From NCBI GenBank assembly GCA_947500645.1, contig CANMSD010000003.1, positions 494,501 to 558,500 on the forward strand: 64,000 nucleotides of DNA, written 5' to 3'. Source of the stretch: an uncultured Erythrobacter sp. GTDB taxonomy: Bacteria > Pseudomonadota > Alphaproteobacteria > Sphingomonadales > Sphingomonadaceae. The notes under the pieces are model-generated. The model saw only the letters and a program-made list of their open reading frames with translations, was not told the origin of the DNA and did not search any database. The translations under genes were made by a program, and so were the position numbers. The stretch's first letter is position 1, and each line of letters begins with the position of its first letter. Below are positions 16,776 through 25,281 of the stretch, piece by piece.

Positions 16776-16904
16776 TTAGACCGCTTCGTCCACATCGTTC
16801 GCCACGGACTCGAGATCCTGGCCCACGCCGCGCACGGTGTTGCAGGCGGTTGAGGTGAGGGTAAGTGCTGCCAATGCGGCGGCGATCAGTGTCTTGCGGA
16901 CCAT
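16776..16904 (-). CDS. Entericidin A/B-type small lipoprotein
   Basis: 42 residues, too short for usual ORF cutoffs. It reads MVRKTLIAAALAALTLTSTAC then NTVRGVGQDLESVANDVDEAV; the first block is a lipoprotein signal peptide with the lipobox cysteine at residue 21, and the second matches the CNTVxGxGxDxxxxG pattern of entericidins. AAAGG lies about 8 bases ahead of the ATG. Entericidins are membrane lipoproteins described as an antidote/toxin pair in Escherichia coli; in alphaproteobacteria usually a single copy of unknown role is found. It is convergent with the DUF938 gene, 18 bases apart. Confidence 0.88.
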   Translation of the reverse strand: MVRKTLIAAALAALTLTSTACNTVRGVGQDLESVANDVDEAV

Positions 16905-16958
16905 GTGTCTGCCTTTCTTGTCTGTTAAGCGGATAATACGCCGCGATTTGCCCGTGCG

Positions 16959-17873
16959 CTAGCTCTCGGTAGATGAACCTGTCTTTACCCGGGCGAGTGA
17001 GCGTTCGCGATATGCGATAAGCAGACCCGCAGTGATGATGAGCGGAGCGCCGATCCATAGCGCGGCAGGCGGTGTATTCGAGAAGATGAACGCGCCGTAG
17101 AGCGTTGCCCAGAGCAGGCTGGTGTAGTCCATCACGATAATCACTGCCGCCGATCCGAAGCGCAGCGAGCTGGTGAGCAGGATTTGCGCAAGCGCTCCGG
17201 ACAGAGCCATGGCCACGATGATGGCCCAGGTTTCGAGAGTATGCGGGCCGATTACGAAAGGCAGGAATAGTGCCATCACCGGTGTGCTTAGGGCTGTGAA
17301 CCAGAACACGATCGTCCAGGGGTTCTCGGTCTTGTTGAGATCCTGAATCTGGAAAGAGATCAACGCCACCAGGAATGCTGCGACTAGGCCTACTGCGGCT
17401 CCAACCGGGTCGATCAATGTGCCGGAAGCTCCGGGCTGCATGATCACGAGCACGCCCGCGAAGCCAAGGATGACCGCTCCCCAGCGGTAGATGCCGACCT
17501 TCTCACCGAACAGGATGACCGACAGCATCACAGCGAAGAAGGGTGTAGTGAAACTGATCGTGGTCGCTTCAGCCAGCGGCAGCAGCATGACTGCGCCGTA
17601 GACGAAGCCCATGCCGGTGAGCCCGAAAAATGCCCGGCGGGCATGTGCGCCCATCCGCTCTGTTTTGACCCGCGCGAGGTTGCCGCCGATGGCTAGAATT
17701 GCGGTGACACAAATCAGCGTCAGGCCCTGTCGCCAAAAGATCAGCTCGGCCAGATGGACACCGCGTTCTCCGGCCAGTTTGACCAGCATAGCCATAGTCG
17801 CCAGCACGCCAGCGGTAGCAAGCCGCAAGGCAAGCGCCATCATTGGGCGAGGGCTGGCAACCGATCCGTCCAT
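16959..17873 (-). CDS. EamA/DMT-family transporter
   Basis: 304 residues with ten predicted membrane helices arranged as two EamA repeats (about 15-140 and 150-290). Hallmarks include LAEATTISFTTPFFAVMLSVILFGEKVGIYRWGAVILGF in the first repeat. These drug/metabolite transporters export amino acids, nucleobases or other small molecules; the substrate is unknown. The gene is divergent from a small two-helix protein (82-base gap). Confidence 0.9.
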   Translation of the reverse strand: MDGSVASPRPMMALALRLATAGVLATMAMLVKLAGERGVHLAELIFWRQGLTLICVTAILAIGGNLARVKTERMGAHARRAFFGLTGMGFVYGAVMLLPLAEATTISFTTPFFAVMLSVILFGEKVGIYRWGAVILGFAGVLVIMQPGASGTLIDPVGAAVGLVAAFLVALISFQIQDLNKTENPWTIVFWFTALSTPVMALFLPFVIGPHTLETWAIIVAMALSGALAQILLTSSLRFGSAAVIIVMDYTSLLWATLYGAFIFSNTPPAALWIGAPLIITAGLLIAYRERSLARVKTGSSTES

Positions 17874-17955
17874 TGCTGCGACGCTTTAGGGTGCGCTCGG
17901 CTTTGCGCAAGCAGGCATTGCGCGACGCCATGCGTGGCCTATATCCGCGCCCGCG

Positions 17956-18201
17956 ATGATGGAGCTTTTGCACGATCTGCTGTTTGCCAGCGATGCCTTG
18001 GTGCTCGCGCTGCTTGGCGTGGGGCTGCTGGTGTTTGCAGGATTTGCTTCAATGATGGAGCGCAGGCGCAGCAAAGCGCGCTCGCTCGACCGTTTGGAGA
18101 GGGTCGGTTGGGTTCCCTGGACGACTCTGTTTGTGCTCGCCGCGATCAGCGGGATGGGCATGCTCGCCATGAGCGCGCCGGTTGTTTTGGGGAATTTGTG
18201 A
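17956..18201 (+). CDS. Unknown two-helix membrane protein
   Basis: 81 residues, or 80 from the second ATG at 17959. Two hydrophobic helices (about 12-32 and 55-77) are joined by a highly basic loop (ERRRSKARSLDRLERVGW). No family is recognised. Composition and third-position GC fit a real gene, but the evidence is limited to that and the absence of any competing gene. Confidence 0.55.
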   Translation: MMELLHDLLFASDALVLALLGVGLLVFAGFASMMERRRSKARSLDRLERVGWVPWTTLFVLAAISGMGMLAMSAPVVLGNL

Positions 18202-18296
18202 GGGGAGCTTTCCTACTATGCGCCGCTCGTGCGATCAAGGTGACGCTCTTTGAAAGCCCAATACCCTGCGCGAATGGCTGCAAGCGAGTTGGAAAA

Positions 18297-18390
18297 GTGT
18301 CAACTTCGCCTTTGACAGTTAAGTATATGAAAATTATGCAATAATCACTGATTTCGGCGGTTGACACGGTGTCAATTGTGTCAACTTCGT
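18297..18390. promoter_or_regulatory. Cluster of TTGACA/TGTCAA half-sites with palindromic operator-like core
   Basis: An AT-rich patch containing GTGTCAACTTCG at 18297-18308 and again at 18378-18389, a perfect palindrome TTGACACGGTGTCAA at 18361-18375, and a TTGACA at 18312-18317 spaced 17 bases from TATGCA (18335-18340), which resembles a forward promoter. It lies in the 244-base gap between a small membrane protein and the end of cpaF. No obvious gene is placed to be driven rightward, so the target is unclear. Confidence 0.45.
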
Positions 18391-18445
18391 AGGCCCGAAA
18401 ATACGAGCTGCAGGGCTCGCGCTCGGCGTTTGAGGGCGGCCTACC

Positions 18446-19984
18446 TTACAGACAGGCTTCAAGATACGCCTGATCGAACCCGTACTGACGCGCCTTTTCG
18501 AGCGTGTAAGGACGCAGGCCCGAGGCGCGGAATTCGCCCAGGATCTTGCCGTCTTCGCTCTCGTCGAGATACTCGAACTTGAACAGTTCTTGCGTAACGA
18601 TGACGTCGCCTTCCATCCCGATCACTTCGGTGATGTTAGTGGTGCGACGCGAGCCATCGCGCAGACGCTTAACCTGAACGATCAGGTCAACCGATTCAGC
18701 GATCTGGCGCGAAATGGCTTCCTTCGGGATCTTGATGTCGCCCATCAGGATCATGTTTTCCATACGGCCCAGGCACTCGCGCGGGCTGTTGGCGTGGAGC
18801 GTACACATCGAGCCGTCGTGGCCCGTGTTCATGGCGGCGAGAAGGTCGAAACATTCTGCGCCACGAATCTCACCTAGGATGATCCGGTCAGGACGCATAC
18901 GCAGGGCGTTCTTCACGAGGTCACCGATGGTAATCGCGCCTTGCCCTTCAAGGTTAGGCGGGCGGGTTTCCAGCGGCAGCCAGTGCGGCTGTTGCAGGCG
19001 AAGTTCGGCAGCATCCTCGATGGTCAGCACACGCTCACCCGGGTCGATCATTTTTGACAGGGCGTTGAGCATGGTGGTTTTACCCGAACCAGTACCGCCA
19101 GATATGACGATGTTGAAACGGCATGCACCGGCAATCTTGAGCGCGGTACACATCTTCTCGCTCATCGAACCAAAGTCCTTGAGCATGTCGAGAGTGATCG
19201 GCTTCTCGGAGAACTTACGAATGGAGAGCGCAGTGCCGCGCAGCGAAAGCGGCGGTACGATCACGTTCACACGCGAGCCGTCTTTCAAGCGAGCATCGGC
19301 CAGCGGTGTGGTCTGGTCGACGCGGCGGCCAACCTGGTTCACGATACGCTGTGCGATCTGGAAGAGGTGCTGCTCATCGCGGAACCGGATTGGTGCGATG
19401 ATGAGCTTGCCGCCTTTTTCAATATAGGTCTGGTCAGGGCCGTTGACCATGATGTCGGACACGTCAGGGTCGTTGAGCAGCTCTTCGAGTGGACCGAAGC
19501 CCAGAAGCTCGTCGATCAGGACTTTTTCGAGTGCGAATTGCTCGCGGCGATTCAGTGTGACCTTAAGTTCGGCCAGCACTTCCATGATAATAGGGCGAAA
19601 TTCTTCGGAAAGCTCTTCCTTGGATAGCGTCGCGGCAGCTTCCGGATCGACCCGTTCGAGCAGGCGCGGCAGCACCTGCTCCTTGATCTTGTGAACGCTG
19701 GCTTCGAAACCGCCCTGCTCCTCCTGAGTATGCGTGGCGTTCATGCGCTCAGTCAGGCGAGTCATCGCATCGTCGGTCGCATTGCCGCTGCTCGGCGCCG
19801 GAGTTGGTGTAGGCGCGGGTGCGGGCGCTTCGGCCTCTTCTTGTTCGCCATCTGGCAGCGGCGGGAATTGTTCGCCACCTTCTTCAGCGCGGCCGCCACC
19901 CTTCATCGGACGTGCTACACCAAACGCAGGACGACCACCGGTCTTTGATCCGCCGGAACCGCCCTTTTTGCCAAATGCGCTCAT
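18446..19984 (-). CDS. cpaF: CpaF-family secretion ATPase (Tad pilus type)
   Basis: 512 residues. An N-terminal low-complexity segment (Gly-rich then a proline/alanine run, about 1-75) precedes the hexameric secretion ATPase. Walker A GGTGSGKTT, the Asp box region TIEDAAELRLQQPHW, Walker B RPDRIILGEIRGAE and the His box TGHDGSMCTLHANS are all present, as in CpaF/TadA ATPases that power Tad pilus assembly. The usual cpa/tad neighbours (cpaB, cpaC, cpaE, tadB, tadC) are absent within 18 kb on either side, so this copy stands alone. It may serve a pilus encoded elsewhere or a different secretion system. Confidence 0.93.
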   Translation of the reverse strand: MSAFGKKGGSGGSKTGGRPAFGVARPMKGGGRAEEGGEQFPPLPDGEQEEAEAPAPAPTPTPAPSSGNATDDAMTRLTERMNATHTQEEQGGFEASVHKIKEQVLPRLLERVDPEAAATLSKEELSEEFRPIIMEVLAELKVTLNRREQFALEKVLIDELLGFGPLEELLNDPDVSDIMVNGPDQTYIEKGGKLIIAPIRFRDEQHLFQIAQRIVNQVGRRVDQTTPLADARLKDGSRVNVIVPPLSLRGTALSIRKFSEKPITLDMLKDFGSMSEKMCTALKIAGACRFNIVISGGTGSGKTTMLNALSKMIDPGERVLTIEDAAELRLQQPHWLPLETRPPNLEGQGAITIGDLVKNALRMRPDRIILGEIRGAECFDLLAAMNTGHDGSMCTLHANSPRECLGRMENMILMGDIKIPKEAISRQIAESVDLIVQVKRLRDGSRRTTNITEVIGMEGDVIVTQELFKFEYLDESEDGKILGEFRASGLRPYTLEKARQYGFDQAYLEACL

Positions 19985-20085
19985 CGAAAGCCCCCTAGGC
20001 CCAAAACATACACCGCATATCGACGCCGGATGGCGAAGACTGCCTCTCGAAGCGTGGTGAATAGTTTGGAAACCTTATTTTTTCC

Positions 20086-21606
20086 CTAAGGCAGCATTTG
20101 CGCGGGGAGAGATCCTCTCGAGTGACATTGCGGCAGGGTAACAGACCTTTCCGGAACGTTTTGCCCGACTACGTAGAGATTGTAGTCGACCCCACTATAT
20201 CCAGGTGGGATCGTGACAAGCGGAGCGATGAGGTCGGGCGCGAAACCGCTAAATGTCATGTCGCTGATCAGATATGTTCGACCATGTGTTTCAATCTCGG
20301 CTTCAAGCATCGCGGTGAAGGCTTCAGGTGAAGCGAGAGCGTTATACTCGTGATCCCAGCGCACAAAGCTGAAAGAGCAATTTTCACTGGGTCGACCGAA
20401 GATGATATCGCTGCGCGCGGCGATTGCGGAGGAGCGCCATTCGGGCAGCATGATCCAATGCTTGTCGGTCAGACCGCGGCGCTCGATCTCGGCCACTACT
20501 TTTGGCGCGCTGTCAAAGCCTCTTGTCACCGAGATCGCAGAGCTGGCAATTCCGCTAATGGCCAGAACGACAAGCCAGGCTTGGAACGTGGCGAATTTCA
20601 GCGGTTCCATCACAGAACGGTCCGCCGCCTCTCGCCATATCAACAGGATGAGCAGGAATGCCCCCAGCATCAGATGGCGTAGGCCAATCGGATAGAGCGC
20701 CAAGCTGAATGCCAGAGTGAAACCGAAAAAGCCAAAGATCAGCAGTCGATGCCAGGTTTGACCGCGGGTCAGCACCCAGCACAGCACCAGCATGATGATC
20801 CAACCAAACCCGGCAATGGGAACCACGGGAGAATTCCACTGCGGCGAGATACCGCCTTGGAAGGGAAGGGGCATGCTACCCATCTTCATAAGCCAGCCGT
20901 TGAAGGTATCGCGCAACAACTCCATCCCCGTCAGCGGAGTCATGGCGTTGAAGGCACTGACCATGTCGGGCGCAGGGATAATGCTCCAGGCAGCGAATGC
21001 TGACCCCGCAAGCCATAGCGTCACGCCCGGCCACCAGATATCGCGCTCGCGCCATTTCAGGATCAGGAACACGCCGGAAATCACGCCGAAGAGAAAATCG
21101 ACGGTCGGGAGCAGGGCCATGACCAGCCAAAGCCACCTGCTGCGCCACAGAAGCATCGCAAGTACCAGCAGACCAACCCCCAAACTGGTCCCGCGCGAAA
21201 TGGTCAAGAACTCGAAGAGCACATACTGGCTACTGGCGAGCAGCAATCGCTCCGCCCGACCAAATGGCGCGGCGAATAGGATCGCCGATTGAACCAATGC
21301 TGCAACTAGCAGGGCGGCGACCCAAAGAGCGGCCTCGGGCGGCACGAGTTGCGCAAGGCCACGCAGGAGCAAATACCACGACGGCGGATGCCCTTCGTAA
21401 CGCAGCCATGCGAACATGGTGGAGATGTTCGGCGCTTCGGTTGCGATTAACAGCGCCTGCAGCTCATCCGCCCATGGCTCATGTGTCACGATCAGGAAGG
21501 TTTGAAAGACGACCAGCGCAGCAATCGCCGCCAACCATATCGGTAAGCTCATCAAACCGCGATTGGCGGTTTCGAAACAGGAATTGATGCGCAATGCGAA
21601 GGTCAT
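20086..21606 (-). CDS. Polytopic GT-C-like glycosyltransferase-type membrane protein
   Basis: 506 residues with about ten hydrophobic helices and a C-terminal soluble tail of roughly 150 residues. The first loop carries EPWADELQALLIA and YEGHPPSWYLLLRG, resembling the acidic DE-containing first periplasmic loop and HPP motif of GT39/ArnT-like lipid-linked sugar transferases. The reaction is inferred from this resemblance only. The start is uncertain: ATG at 21606 has no clear Shine-Dalgarno sequence and an alternative ATG exists at 21552. Confidence 0.7.
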   Translation of the reverse strand: MTFALRINSCFETANRGLMSLPIWLAAIAALVVFQTFLIVTHEPWADELQALLIATEAPNISTMFAWLRYEGHPPSWYLLLRGLAQLVPPEAALWVAALLVAALVQSAILFAAPFGRAERLLLASSQYVLFEFLTISRGTSLGVGLLVLAMLLWRSRWLWLVMALLPTVDFLFGVISGVFLILKWRERDIWWPGVTLWLAGSAFAAWSIIPAPDMVSAFNAMTPLTGMELLRDTFNGWLMKMGSMPLPFQGGISPQWNSPVVPIAGFGWIIMLVLCWVLTRGQTWHRLLIFGFFGFTLAFSLALYPIGLRHLMLGAFLLILLIWREAADRSVMEPLKFATFQAWLVVLAISGIASSAISVTRGFDSAPKVVAEIERRGLTDKHWIMLPEWRSSAIAARSDIIFGRPSENCSFSFVRWDHEYNALASPEAFTAMLEAEIETHGRTYLISDMTFSGFAPDLIAPLVTIPPGYSGVDYNLYVVGQNVPERSVTLPQCHSRGSLPAQMLP

Positions 21607-21890
21607 CTGGAGACAACCTTAGCCACAAATCTTGCTTATCGATCTATCGACGTTGCGCTATCCCCAGATGTCTCTCGCGTAAGCTGGCATCCTTGCGTCG
21701 ATCGGGTTCGATGCGAAGCTGCCCCGATCTGCGATCTGCCAAGCATTGCGGCTTTCGGCGTATGTGATGTACGCCTGAGTGTAACGATATCGACAGCGCT
21801 TCAAGCAATCGTAAACCATGCTAAGGCGCTGGAGTCTTGGCGCGGCCCCGACTTGGAGTAGCGCGATTTGCAGAAAGCCAGCCTCTACTT

Positions 21891-22790
21891 GTGAACACCA
21901 CCGAACGTGCCGGAATTGCTTACGCAGCAACGGGCTTTGCCATTCTGTCGGTCGGCGATGCCGTTATCAAGAGCATGGCCGATGTGTGGCCTGCGGTCGC
22001 AGTCGCTGCCCTGCGCTTCTCAATCGGGGCTATCGCTTTGTCTGCGCTGCTGTGGCGCAATGAGGGCGCCAAGGCTTTTGCGCCTCGAAAACCCTGGCTT
22101 CAGCTTGCTAGAGGGGTGTGCCTGGCATTGGCCTCGTTGTTCTTCTTTTCGGCAATTTACATCATGCCGTTAGCCGAAGCGATGGCGATCGCCTTCCTCG
22201 CGCCAGTGCTGACCCAGATTTTCGGGGGCCTTATTCTTGGTGAGAGAGTTCGCAAGGCGGCATGGGCCGTGTCTATCGTGGCGCTTGCCGGCGTGGCGAT
22301 GATCCTGCGTCCCAATTTGGTGGAGATGGGCTGGGCAGCCCTGTTACCACTTATTTCGGCGGTATTTTTTGCGCTGATGATGGTCGCCAACAGGGCCAGC
22401 GCGGGGCAGGGGAGCGCGCTTTCGATGCAGGTCTTTATCGCCGCCATTGCAGCGCCAATTCTGGTCATAGTCGCAATCGCTGCCAAGTATTCGGGAGTTG
22501 AGCAATTCGACTTTGGCTGGCCGAGCTGGGACGTCGTGTTGCGTTGTACTATCGTCGCGGTGACTGCCAGTACAGCGCATTGGCTAGCCTATGTCGGCAC
22601 GTCGAAGGCGGGTGCATCGCAGGTTGCCCCGGCGATCTATGTGCAGATGCTGGTCGCGGTTGCGATGGGCTGGTGGTGGTTCGGTGATATCCCGGACCTG
22701 CTCACGCTCGGCGGTGCTGGAATGATAATCACAGCAGGTTTGTTCCTTTGGTGGGACAGTCAGAAACCGTTTGCTGAACGCATCAAATAG
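21891..22790 (+). CDS. EamA/DMT-family transporter
   Basis: 299 residues from a GTG at 21891 (reading MNTTERAGIAYAATGFAILS); a longer TTG start at 21837 has poor spacing. Ten helices in two EamA repeats are apparent, with the PLAEAMAIAFLAPVLTQIFGGLILGE block typical of the family. It resembles but is distinct from the transporter at 16959-17873. Substrate unknown. Confidence 0.88.
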   Translation: MNTTERAGIAYAATGFAILSVGDAVIKSMADVWPAVAVAALRFSIGAIALSALLWRNEGAKAFAPRKPWLQLARGVCLALASLFFFSAIYIMPLAEAMAIAFLAPVLTQIFGGLILGERVRKAAWAVSIVALAGVAMILRPNLVEMGWAALLPLISAVFFALMMVANRASAGQGSALSMQVFIAAIAAPILVIVAIAAKYSGVEQFDFGWPSWDVVLRCTIVAVTASTAHWLAYVGTSKAGASQVAPAIYVQMLVAVAMGWWWFGDIPDLLTLGGAGMIITAGLFLWWDSQKPFAERIK

Positions 22791-22961
22791 AGACGCAACT
22801 ATCGACAAGGCCTTGAAGCCCTGAACCGAATAGGTAGAGGAGCGGGAAGGGCTGCAAGCAGGGCTCGTTGCAATGCGTTATTCATCCACTGCCACCTAAG
22901 GCGCGCGCCAGCCGAACGGCAGGTTTTACGCGGTGTGGCCGCGGGGGTTAGGACTGAAGAT

Positions 22962-24797
22962 ATGTGCGGAATTATTGGAATTGTCGGCAGCGAGCCGGTG
23001 GCAGATCGGCTGGTCGATGGCCTCAAGCGCATGGAGTATCGCGGCTATGATAGCGCCGGCATCTGTACGATTGATGGCGGAGAGCTTGTTCGCCAGCGTG
23101 CAGAAGGAAAGCTTGCAAATCTCGTAGAAGTGCTACGCGACAGTCCAGCATCCGGCAATGTTGGGATCGCGCACACACGCTGGGCAACGCATGGTGCGCC
23201 GACAACGACCAATGCCCACCCGCACGCTACTGCCGAGCTAGCGTTGGTCCACAATGGCATTATCGAGAACTACAAGGAATTGCGCGCTGAACTTGAAGGC
23301 GAGAACCGCAATTACGAAAGTGAGACAGACACCGAAGTTGTTGCTCACCTGATCTCTTCACGGGTTGAAAGGGGTATGGAACCGCGCGAGGCCGTTGGCG
23401 AGGTCTTGCCGAAATTGCGCGGCGCATTCTCGCTAGCGATCACATTCCGCCAGCATCCCGACATGCTGATTGGTGCGCGTCTCGGCTCTCCGCTGGTGGT
23501 TGGATACGGTCCCGACGGCGACAATCCGGAAATGTATCTCGGCTCTGATGCGCTTGCGCTTGCGCCGCTGACACAGCGCATATCCTACCTTGAAGAAGGC
23601 GACTGGGTAGTTATCACCCGCGATGGCGCGCAGATTTTCGACGCGGAGAACAATCCGGTCGAGCGCGAAATCCAGGCATCCGGCGCTTCCGCTGCGGCGG
23701 TGGAGAAGGGCAATTATCGCCACTTCATGCAGAAGGAGATCTTCGAGCAGCCGACCGTGGTCGCGCAGACGCTGAGCTCTTACGTGCGCCAATCAGACAA
23801 TACGATTGCGCTGCCTCAGCTCGATTTCGATATCTCGCAGATCAAACGTCTGACCATCGTTGCATGCGGCACTTCCTATTACGCCGGGATGGTGGCGAAA
23901 TATTGGTTCGAACAGTTCGCGCGCGTGCCAGTCGATATCGATGTCGCGAGCGAGTTCCGCTATCGTAATCCAGTGCTGGAGGACGGCGGGCTGGCGCTGT
24001 TCATCTCGCAAAGCGGCGAGACGGCGGACACGCTTGCAGCTTTGCGGCACTGCAGGGAGGCAGGCCAGACCATTGGCGTCGTCGTCAACGTGCCGACCAG
24101 TTCGATGGCACGCGAGGCGGACCTGCTGCTGCCCAGCCATGCTGGACCTGAAATCGGCGTTGCCTCGACTAAAGCCTTTACGTGCCAGTTGGCAGTGCTT
24201 GCCGCGCTTGCCGCGCATATGGCGGTGAAAAAAGGCTTGATGAGCCGCGATGAAGAAGCGGAAGTCGTCAAACACCTGCTGGAAGCGCCTGCTGCACTCA
24301 ACGCGGCGCTGAATCACGATGATGATATTGCCAGCATGGCGCATCTGATCGCGCCAGCGCGCGACGTGCTCTATCTGGGGCGTGGGCAGGATTACCCGCT
24401 CGCACTTGAAGGCGCCTTAAAACTTAAGGAAATCAGCTATATTCATGCCGAGGGCTATGCTTCGGGTGAGATGAAGCATGGTCCGATCGCGCTGATCGAC
24501 GAAGACGTGCCTGTGGTCGTAATCGCACCATCTGGCCCGCTGTTCGAAAAGACCGTTTCCAACATGGAAGAGGTGCGTGCGCGCGGCGGGCAAGTGGTGC
24601 TGATCTCTGATGCGGAGGGTCTTAAGCAAGCTGGCGAGGGCTGTATCGCGACTATTGAAATGCCAGTGGTGCACCCGCTGATCGCGCCGCTGGTTTATGC
24701 TATCCCGGTGCAATTGCTGGCCTATCACGTGGCTGTGGTGAAGGGCACCGATGTCGATCAGCCGCGTAATCTGGCGAAGTCGGTCACTGTGGAGTGA
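22962..24797 (+). CDS. glmS: Glutamine-fructose-6-phosphate aminotransferase (isomerising)
   Basis: 611 residues from the ATG at 22962, giving the mature MCGIIGIVG start in which Cys2 is the glutaminase nucleophile. The N-terminal class II amidotransferase domain (HTRWATHGAPTTTNAHPH, HNGIIENYKELR) is followed by two SIS domains (IVACGTSYYAGMVAKYW, FISQSGETADTLAALR, GRGQDYPLALEGALKLKEISY). The enzyme makes glucosamine-6-phosphate, the entry to peptidoglycan and LPS amino sugars. It ends in CATGTGGAGTGA-type context with the next gene overlapping its stop. No glmS ribozyme was expected or seen. Confidence 0.97.
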   Translation: MCGIIGIVGSEPVADRLVDGLKRMEYRGYDSAGICTIDGGELVRQRAEGKLANLVEVLRDSPASGNVGIAHTRWATHGAPTTTNAHPHATAELALVHNGIIENYKELRAELEGENRNYESETDTEVVAHLISSRVERGMEPREAVGEVLPKLRGAFSLAITFRQHPDMLIGARLGSPLVVGYGPDGDNPEMYLGSDALALAPLTQRISYLEEGDWVVITRDGAQIFDAENNPVEREIQASGASAAAVEKGNYRHFMQKEIFEQPTVVAQTLSSYVRQSDNTIALPQLDFDISQIKRLTIVACGTSYYAGMVAKYWFEQFARVPVDIDVASEFRYRNPVLEDGGLALFISQSGETADTLAALRHCREAGQTIGVVVNVPTSSMAREADLLLPSHAGPEIGVASTKAFTCQLAVLAALAAHMAVKKGLMSRDEEAEVVKHLLEAPAALNAALNHDDDIASMAHLIAPARDVLYLGRGQDYPLALEGALKLKEISYIHAEGYASGEMKHGPIALIDEDVPVVVIAPSGPLFEKTVSNMEEVRARGGQVVLISDAEGLKQAGEGCIATIEMPVVHPLIAPLVYAIPVQLLAYHVAVVKGTDVDQPRNLAKSVTVE

Positions 24798-25180
24798 CGT
24801 CCGAGGCGGATCTCGTCACCGTGGAGGGTGGTTGCCACTGCGGCGCGGTGCGGTTCCGCGCTGAGGCCGATTGCGAGCCGGAAATGCTCCGCTGCAATTG
24901 TTCGATTTGCGCAAGCTCGGGCTATCTTCACCTGTTCATTCCACATGACCGCTTCACACTTTTGAGAGGCGAAGATGCGCTGACCTCGTACCGCTTCGGA
25001 TCACGTGAGGCCGAGCATCTTTTTTGCAAAATCTGCGGCGTGAAAAGTTTTTATCAGCCGCGCTCACATCCCGATGATTGGAGCGTGCATCTCTCCTGCC
25101 TTGATGACATCAGCGGGTTAAGCCCCAAAATCCGCGATTTCGACGGCCGGAACTGGGAACGTTCAGCGCAAAATCTGTGA
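24794..25180 (+). CDS. GFA/CENP-V-like zinc-binding protein
   Basis: 128 residues from a GTG that overlaps the glmS stop (GTGA). Zinc-binding cysteines are arranged as in the glutathione-dependent formaldehyde-activating (GFA) fold: GGCHCGAVRF, CNCSICASSG and CKICGVKSFY. The role of most GFA proteins is unknown and formaldehyde fixation should not be assumed. Overlap with glmS suggests coupled translation, though no functional link is known. Confidence 0.88.
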   Translation: MTSEADLVTVEGGCHCGAVRFRAEADCEPEMLRCNCSICASSGYLHLFIPHDRFTLLRGEDALTSYRFGSREAEHLFCKICGVKSFYQPRSHPDDWSVHLSCLDDISGLSPKIRDFDGRNWERSAQNL

Positions 25181-25281
25181 TCGTCAGTGCTCGCCAAACC
25201 CTTGTGAGGTAAGGCCAAATTAACTCTATTCTCGCGCATTGCTTTACCCCGTTCTAACCTTTCTTGGTTAGCCGCGTAGGT

